Shown here: positions 40,138 through 44,087 of the stretch, piece after piece | Numbering within the stretch: the stretch's first letter is position 1 | Layout of the letters: each line of letters starts with the position of its first letter | Assembly: GCA_947629945.1 (NCBI GenBank) | Contig: CANRFR010000010.1 | Location: 1-44,087, forward strand | Direction of reading: 5' to 3' | From: an uncultured Clostridia bacterium | GTDB taxonomy: Bacteria > Bacillota > Clostridia > Oscillospirales > Ruminococcaceae | DNA length: 44,087 bases | Position numbers and translations under genes: made by a program | The notes under the pieces: generated by a model | The model's database searches: none | The model's input: the letters and a program-made list of their open reading frames with translations, nothing else | What the model was told of the DNA's origin: nothing

Positions 40138-41319
40138 TCAATTATCGATTGCCAACTGCGCCGAAGCGTTCTTTAGAGCGTTCTCGTGTGTGCCTATAAT
40201 ATTCAAAAACATAAAGCGTTCGTCCGAAAAATCCTCTTCCAAAGGCTTGCCCGATAAATTGAGATACGCGTAAAAAACCGTGACTTGCTGCGCGGCGTTT
40301 CGGGCGCGTTCTATAAATTCCTCGGAAAGACTGTCGGTTATCAATATTAAAATTGCCGCCGCGCTTTTATCGACCCTGTCTATCACTGCGGCGAAGTCCT
40401 CCGTCTCAAGATCGGGCGGCATTACGCACGCCAGATCATAAAACCTGCCCCATGAGCCTTCATCGTTCACGAACAACGGTTCGGAATTTATGCCGCAAAA
40501 GCTTACCGTTGAGTGTATGCCTTTATCCAGAGCCGTTCTTACGAACGCCAACGCGGTCTCAATGACCATATCCGCGCGTACCATTCCGGCTTCGTCGTTT
40601 TGCTGGTGATAATCGCACAGCACCACGTCTCTAAGGTCGTTCACGCTGTCAAACTGCTTTATCATCAGCTCGTCTTGCTTCGCGGTGAGCTTCCAGTGCA
40701 CCATTTGAAAAATGTCGCCGTCGCGGTATTCGCGGACGTGCGAAAACTCGTCCTCATCCGCCGTGTTCAACTGTTTTTGAACGACGCTCTGCTCCACCGC
40801 CGATTTGAAAAGAATATCCTCCAATTCCAGATTTCGCGGAAGAAACGTTATGGGGATCTCCGCACGATACTTTTTTGAAACGCGGATAATTCGCAGCGGA
40901 TCGACAACATAAACGCGCTCGATCTTACAGGTGCAGTTCCCGCGAAATCTGTGCCTGCACTTTACGGGAACTTCCGCTTTACCGAACGGCGGCAGCGAAA
41001 CAAACAGCCGCTTATCGGCAATCAGCCCCAGATCCTCATCGGGAAGAACGCACTTCAATTCAAACGGCACTGCCGGAAAAATAAAGCGATTGGATACCTC
41101 TATCCCCAATTCAAACAGGATGTCCTTTGGCAAAGCGGCGCGCTTACAGCAAAATCGAGCATTCGCTCCGAAAAGCTGCCATACCGTCATACCAAATGCA
41201 AGCACGGGATACAAAAGCACCGTAAACAGCAATATCGCCGACACTCTGCCCTTATACAGCATAGAAAATCCAACGCACACCAGCACTGCCAATATATAAA
41301 CAATACGGTTTCTTAACAT
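40138..41319 (-). CDS. DUF58 domain protein
   Basis: The 393-residue protein has two N-terminal transmembrane segments (about 5-20, 25-48), beta strands, and the DUF58 signature VREYRDGDIFQMVHWKLTAK near residue 200. A von Willebrand-like fold follows (VVLCDYHQQ, AAAILILITDS). It is partner of the MoxR ATPase gene upstream (12-base gap), a pairing found widely and thought to act in assembly or activation of protein complexes at the membrane. ATG start; no strong Shine-Dalgarno. Confidence 0.9.
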   Translation of the reverse strand: MLRNRIVYILAVLVCVGFSMLYKGRVSAILLFTVLLYPVLAFGMTVWQLFGANARFCCKRAALPKDILFELGIEVSNRFIFPAVPFELKCVLPDEDLGLIADKRLFVSLPPFGKAEVPVKCRHRFRGNCTCKIERVYVVDPLRIIRVSKKYRAEIPITFLPRNLELEDILFKSAVEQSVVQKQLNTADEDEFSHVREYRDGDIFQMVHWKLTAKQDELMIKQFDSVNDLRDVVLCDYHQQNDEAGMVRADMVIETALAFVRTALDKGIHSTVSFCGINSEPLFVNDEGSWGRFYDLACVMPPDLETEDFAAVIDRVDKSAAAILILITDSLSEEFIERARNAAQQVTVFYAYLNLSGKPLEEDFSDERFMFLNIIGTHENALKNASAQLAIDN

Positions 41320-41330
41320 AGCTCTCTCCG

Positions 41331-42284
41331 TCAGCTCCGTTTTACGGGCGGAACAACGGAACTTACCGCGTCCTCCAGCACCGAGCGCACGGAACGCTTA
41401 TTGACGCGCGATTCTTGCTTTAAAACTATCCTGTGCTCAAATACCGGGATAAGCAGCCGCACGATATCCTCGGGCACCACGTAATCTCTGCCGCGAAGAT
41501 AAGCATACGCCCGCGAAGCCTGCATCAAAGCAACAGACGCGCGCGGACTTGCCCCCAGCGCAACAGTCGGGTGATTGCGCGTGGCGGCGGCAAGCTCGGC
41601 TACATATTTGCACAGGCTTTCCGCAAAGATTATATTATTCACCTCCTCTATGCACTCGGATATCTGCTCCGCGCTCATCACGTTTTTCACGTCGTCAAGC
41701 GGATTGTCATAAAGCCTTTCCATCATTATCTGCTGTTCCTCGGCAATCGTCGGATACCCCATGCTTATCTTCACCATAAATCGGTCAAGCTGCGCTTCGG
41801 GCAAAGGAAACGTTCCAACGTAGCCTTGTGAGTTCTGCGTGGCTATTACCATAAACGGCTGCGGGAGCACGTAAGTTGTACCGTCTACCGTCACCTGCTT
41901 TTCCTCCATAGCCTCCAGAAGCGCGGACTGCGTTTTGGGCGAAGTGCGGTTTATTTCATCGGCAAGCAAAATGTTCGTTATAACGAGACCCGCGTGGTAC
42001 TCGAATTTATTTTCTCCCTTATTGTACATCATAAAGCCCGTGATATCGGAAGCCATTACGTCGGGAGTAAACTGCGCTCTTCTGAACGCCAGACCCGAAG
42101 CCTTTCCCAAAGCCATCGCGAGAGTGGTTTTTCCAACGCCGGGCACATCCTCGATAAGCACGTGACCTCTCGCCAGAAGCGACGTCAAAATAATAAGAAG
42201 CGCGTCATCCTTGCCCTTTATCACCTTTGAAACCTCTTTCACCAAATCCGAGAGCAGGTATTGATTCTGAAATTTATGCGACAT
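41331..42284 (-). CDS. MoxR-family AAA ATPase
   Basis: The 317-residue AAA+ chaperone-like ATPase has Walker A EDVPGVGKTTLAMALGKA near residue 48, Walker B NILLADEINRTSPKTQSALL, sensor 1 VIATQNSQGYVGTFPLPEAQ, the arginine finger in LDRFMVKI, and LGASPRASVALMQASRAYAY as sensor 2. It forms the usual pair with DUF58. The ATG at 42284 fits the family start (MSHKFQNQYLLSDLVKEVSK) and GAAAGG lies upstream. Upstream is a tandem repeat with three extended -10 sites. Confidence 0.93.
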   Translation of the reverse strand: MSHKFQNQYLLSDLVKEVSKVIKGKDDALLIILTSLLARGHVLIEDVPGVGKTTLAMALGKASGLAFRRAQFTPDVMASDITGFMMYNKGENKFEYHAGLVITNILLADEINRTSPKTQSALLEAMEEKQVTVDGTTYVLPQPFMVIATQNSQGYVGTFPLPEAQLDRFMVKISMGYPTIAEEQQIMMERLYDNPLDDVKNVMSAEQISECIEEVNNIIFAESLCKYVAELAAATRNHPTVALGASPRASVALMQASRAYAYLRGRDYVVPEDIVRLLIPVFEHRIVLKQESRVNKRSVRSVLEDAVSSVVPPVKRS

Positions 42285-42330
42285 TTTTGCAAAACCTTTC
42301 AAGTTATTCTATCAAATCGTCATATACAAC

Positions 42331-42505
42331 ATTATACCATATTTTTAGTACCAATGTTATGTTCATTGAAATTATAATGTTTCCGCTGTACGTTTCCAAT
42401 GTTTTCTTTATTATACCATATTTTCAGTACCACTGTTATGTTCGTTGAAATTATAACGTTTCCGCTGTACGTTTCCAACGTTTTCTATATTATACCATAT
42501 TTTTC
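42331..42505. repeat. 79-bp tandem repeat (two full copies plus a start)
   Basis: Units begin ATTATACCATATTTT at 42331, 42410 and 42489. The two full copies differ at a few positions. Read leftward each holds TGGTATAAT, an extended -10, so the moxR promoter region has been multiplied. Confidence 0.85.
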
Positions 42506-42521
42506 CGAAAAAATCAACCGT

Positions 42522-43085
42522 TCATTTTTCCCGTCTGTCCTCGAGAATTGACGGCGCTTCTTCGTTCTCCTGTTCAACGCGCCTGTCTATCCACTTGGGA
42601 ACGTTCACCGCAAGCATTATAATAACAGACAACACCGTTATTATAAGGCTGGGCATATAAAGCATCGTGGGTCCGTTTGTCGCGGCGTTTTTATAAAGCT
42701 CGGTAAATAATTTGTAGGTAACGAGCGTTCCGCCTGCCGCCGCAATGTGTATCACTGCGGCGGTTTTTGTGTGTCCGAACATCATAACGAACATTCCGAC
42801 TACATAAATTATCGAGGAAATCATCCACCACATCGCCGACGGATCCGCCGCCACCTCCGCTTCGACGATATCCCCGTTCCAAATGCACAGCGGTCCGAAT
42901 ATTCCCAACACAAACGCGAAAATCGTCGTGACGATAAGCTCCAGTACCTTTAAGATTATGACAAAAACCTTGACCGCGCCCGTGCCTTGATCTTTGGCGA
43001 AAAAGTAGAACGCTTCCTTTTCGCTTGCTTTTTTTGATTTATTTTCCGCGCCTTTTTTCGGCGGCAGTTTTACTTGTTTTCCCAT
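42522..43085 (-). CDS. Four-helix membrane protein of unknown function
   Basis: The 187-residue protein has a Lys-rich cytoplasmic start (1-35), hydrophobic helices at about 38-68, 84-103, 107-125 and 141-162, and an acidic tail (ENEEAPSILEDRREK). There is no enzyme motif. GGGAGG-like AGGGAGG precedes the ATG, 30 bases after ttcA. It lies between ttcA and the moxR promoters and is probably cotranscribed with ttcA. Confidence 0.75.
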   Translation of the reverse strand: MGKQVKLPPKKGAENKSKKASEKEAFYFFAKDQGTGAVKVFVIILKVLELIVTTIFAFVLGIFGPLCIWNGDIVEAEVAADPSAMWWMISSIIYVVGMFVMMFGHTKTAAVIHIAAAGGTLVTYKLFTELYKNAATNGPTMLYMPSLIITVLSVIIMLAVNVPKWIDRRVEQENEEAPSILEDRREK

Positions 43086-43115
43086 TTTTCCTCCCTAACC
43101 GCACATTGCTGATTA

Positions 43116-43841
43116 TCAATTATCCTTATATCCCCAACGGTCTACATTTGCTTTTCTCATCGCGCCGAAAATGCGCTGTTTAACGCCGTGGTTTTGGTGC
43201 TCCAGTTCCGTCAGGAACTCTTTCATAGTCTGCCTTGTCGTATGCTTATCGGCGGGGCATTTGCTTTTTACTATCGTAAAGTTATTTCTGCGCGCACAGG
43301 ACGCGATGATATGCTCCGGCGCGAATACTAATGGTCGGATAAGCGTGATGTCCTTTCTTGAAAGATACGACTTCGGCGAAAAGCAGCCTATCCTGCCCTC
43401 CTGAAAAAGATTCATCATAAATGTTTCCAGCGCGTCGTCGCAGTTATGTCCCAGCGCAATTTTATTGCACCCCGCCGCCTTTGCCGCGTCGTGCAGCGCC
43501 CCTCTTCTCATTTTAGCGCACAGCGAACACGGGTTCGGCTCCTTTCGGATATCGAACACTATCTCTCCGATATCGGTCTTGACAAGCCTGAACTCCACGC
43601 CCAGCTCATTACACATATTCTCAACGGGCGAGTAATCCGTTTCCGTGCCGCCGAATCTCGGGTCGAGCGTTACGCATACCACCTCGTACTTTTTTTCATA
43701 AAATCTCCGCATTTTAGCAAGCCCCGCCAACAGCACAAGACTGTCCTTGCCGCCCGAGACCCCCACGGCTATTCTGTCGCCGTCGTCTATCAAATCAAAT
43801 TCTTGGCAGGCTTTGCGGATATAGCCCAAAATTTTCTGCAT
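43116..43841 (-). CDS. ttcA: TtcA-family tRNA 2-thiolation protein
   Basis: The 241-residue PP-loop ATPase has SGGKDSLVLLAGLAKM near residue 30, the CSLCAKMRRG Cys pair near 105 that would hold an iron-sulfur cluster, LGHNCDDALETFMMNLFQEG, and the late KCPADKHTTRQTM Cys. TtcA makes 2-thiocytidine at tRNA position 32. Gram-positive relatives may have other tRNA targets. The ATG at 43841 is favoured by AGGAAG at eight bases, and a GTG at 43850 is in frame. Confidence 0.85.
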   Translation of the reverse strand: MQKILGYIRKACQEFDLIDDGDRIAVGVSGGKDSLVLLAGLAKMRRFYEKKYEVVCVTLDPRFGGTETDYSPVENMCNELGVEFRLVKTDIGEIVFDIRKEPNPCSLCAKMRRGALHDAAKAAGCNKIALGHNCDDALETFMMNLFQEGRIGCFSPKSYLSRKDITLIRPLVFAPEHIIASCARRNNFTIVKSKCPADKHTTRQTMKEFLTELEHQNHGVKQRIFGAMRKANVDRWGYKDN

Positions 43842-43920
43842 CTTTCTCACTTCCTTACCTATTATAATGCATTTTCCACCTTATGTCAATAGGCTTTTTT
43901 CAACCTCTTGCTTTTTTCGA

Positions 43921-43949
43921 TTGACAAAGGGCTTTAAATGTCGTATAAT
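43921..43949 (+). promoter_or_regulatory. Consensus promoter near the window end
   Basis: TTGACA, 17-base spacer, TATAAT on the plus strand. No start codon with a ribosome site follows in the remaining bases. Confidence 0.85.
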
Positions 43950-44087
43950 GATGTTATGGAGCGCTGTGCGGGCACTGCTTGAAAAATAAGCGGCAAGACT
44001 TCTTTGAACATAAGGAAGCCCTGATTAAATCGGATGCGCGCATCTTGCTTGCATATTTTCCGTCATCTTGCACAAATTTTCCTTGAC
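43950..44087 (+). other. Leader or RNA start, then IS-end-like sequence
   Basis: The transcript would begin near 43957 (GAGCGCTGTGCGGGCACTGC). From 44018 AAGGAAGCCCTGATTAAATC repeats the sequence at 6042, then GCGCGCATCTTGCTTGCAT recalls the Rho-like IS ends nearby (33060). It may be an IS boundary or a small RNA. The window stops before this can be decided. Confidence 0.35.

Noticed and set aside
42331-42505. CRISPR array
   Set aside because: The 79-bp units are direct tandem copies without unique spacers, and no cas gene is near.

Overview
The window looks like a chromosome segment of a flagellated, spore-forming Clostridia bacterium, probably in the Oscillospirales/Ruminococcaceae range. 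The support is a flagellin end, a chemotaxis receptor, a gpr germination protease beside rpsT, a CotH-family protein, the phoH-ybeY-dgkA block, Gram-positive Shine-Dalgarno sites, TTG/GTG starts and CCA-encoding tRNA genes. No species name can be given from sequence alone.

Layout. 0-7 kb: flagellin end, two surface proteins, a hemerythrin-REC fusion, a candidate structured RNA, a chemoreceptor, gpr and rpsT. 7-17.3 kb: housekeeping and uncharacterised genes (PPOX-fold protein, TPR-SUFU protein, lipoprotein, HD hydrolase, a 41-aa Cys-rich microprotein coupled to a BofC-like protein, lipase, phoH, ybeY, dgkA, DUF4272-type). 17.3-30.8 kb: an AT-richer island. 30.8-34.4 kb: decayed IS copies around a CotH-family lipoprotein. 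34.9-44 kb: tRNA-Thr, a SipW-like membrane protein, tgt, a HAD hydrolase, uridine phosphorylase, DUF58 and MoxR genes, a membrane protein and ttcA.

The island is the notable part. A large serine recombinase element sits in the anticodon loop of a tRNA-Leu(UAG) gene. The 5' half of that tRNA is at its left edge, and the 3' half with a perfectly complementary acceptor strand is about 12.5 kb away at the right edge. The element-side arms join into a near-palindromic attP of about 42 bp around a TT core. The left edge is a stack: five degenerate or clean copies of [tRNA-Leu 5' half + element arm] lie within 1.6 kb, two of the gaps hold an orphan gene, and the stack ends in an intact tRNA-Leu(UAG). 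The simplest reading is serial nested integration, in which each element destroys the resident tRNA-Leu but brings a replacement at its left end, and that replacement becomes the next target.

Inside the element are integration and maintenance genes (recombinase, a 59-aa protein, a ribbon-helix-helix-like protein, a RepA-like ATPase, an HTH regulator) and a two-operon cargo that looks like DNA-modification defence. One operon is XRE regulator, Vsr-like nuclease and C5-cytosine methylase. The other is a 75-aa protein, a GHKL/MORC-type ATPase, an unknown 312-aa protein and a DUF6339-like protein. Each operon has its own consensus promoter, and a hairpin separates them. No conjugation genes or relaxase are visible.
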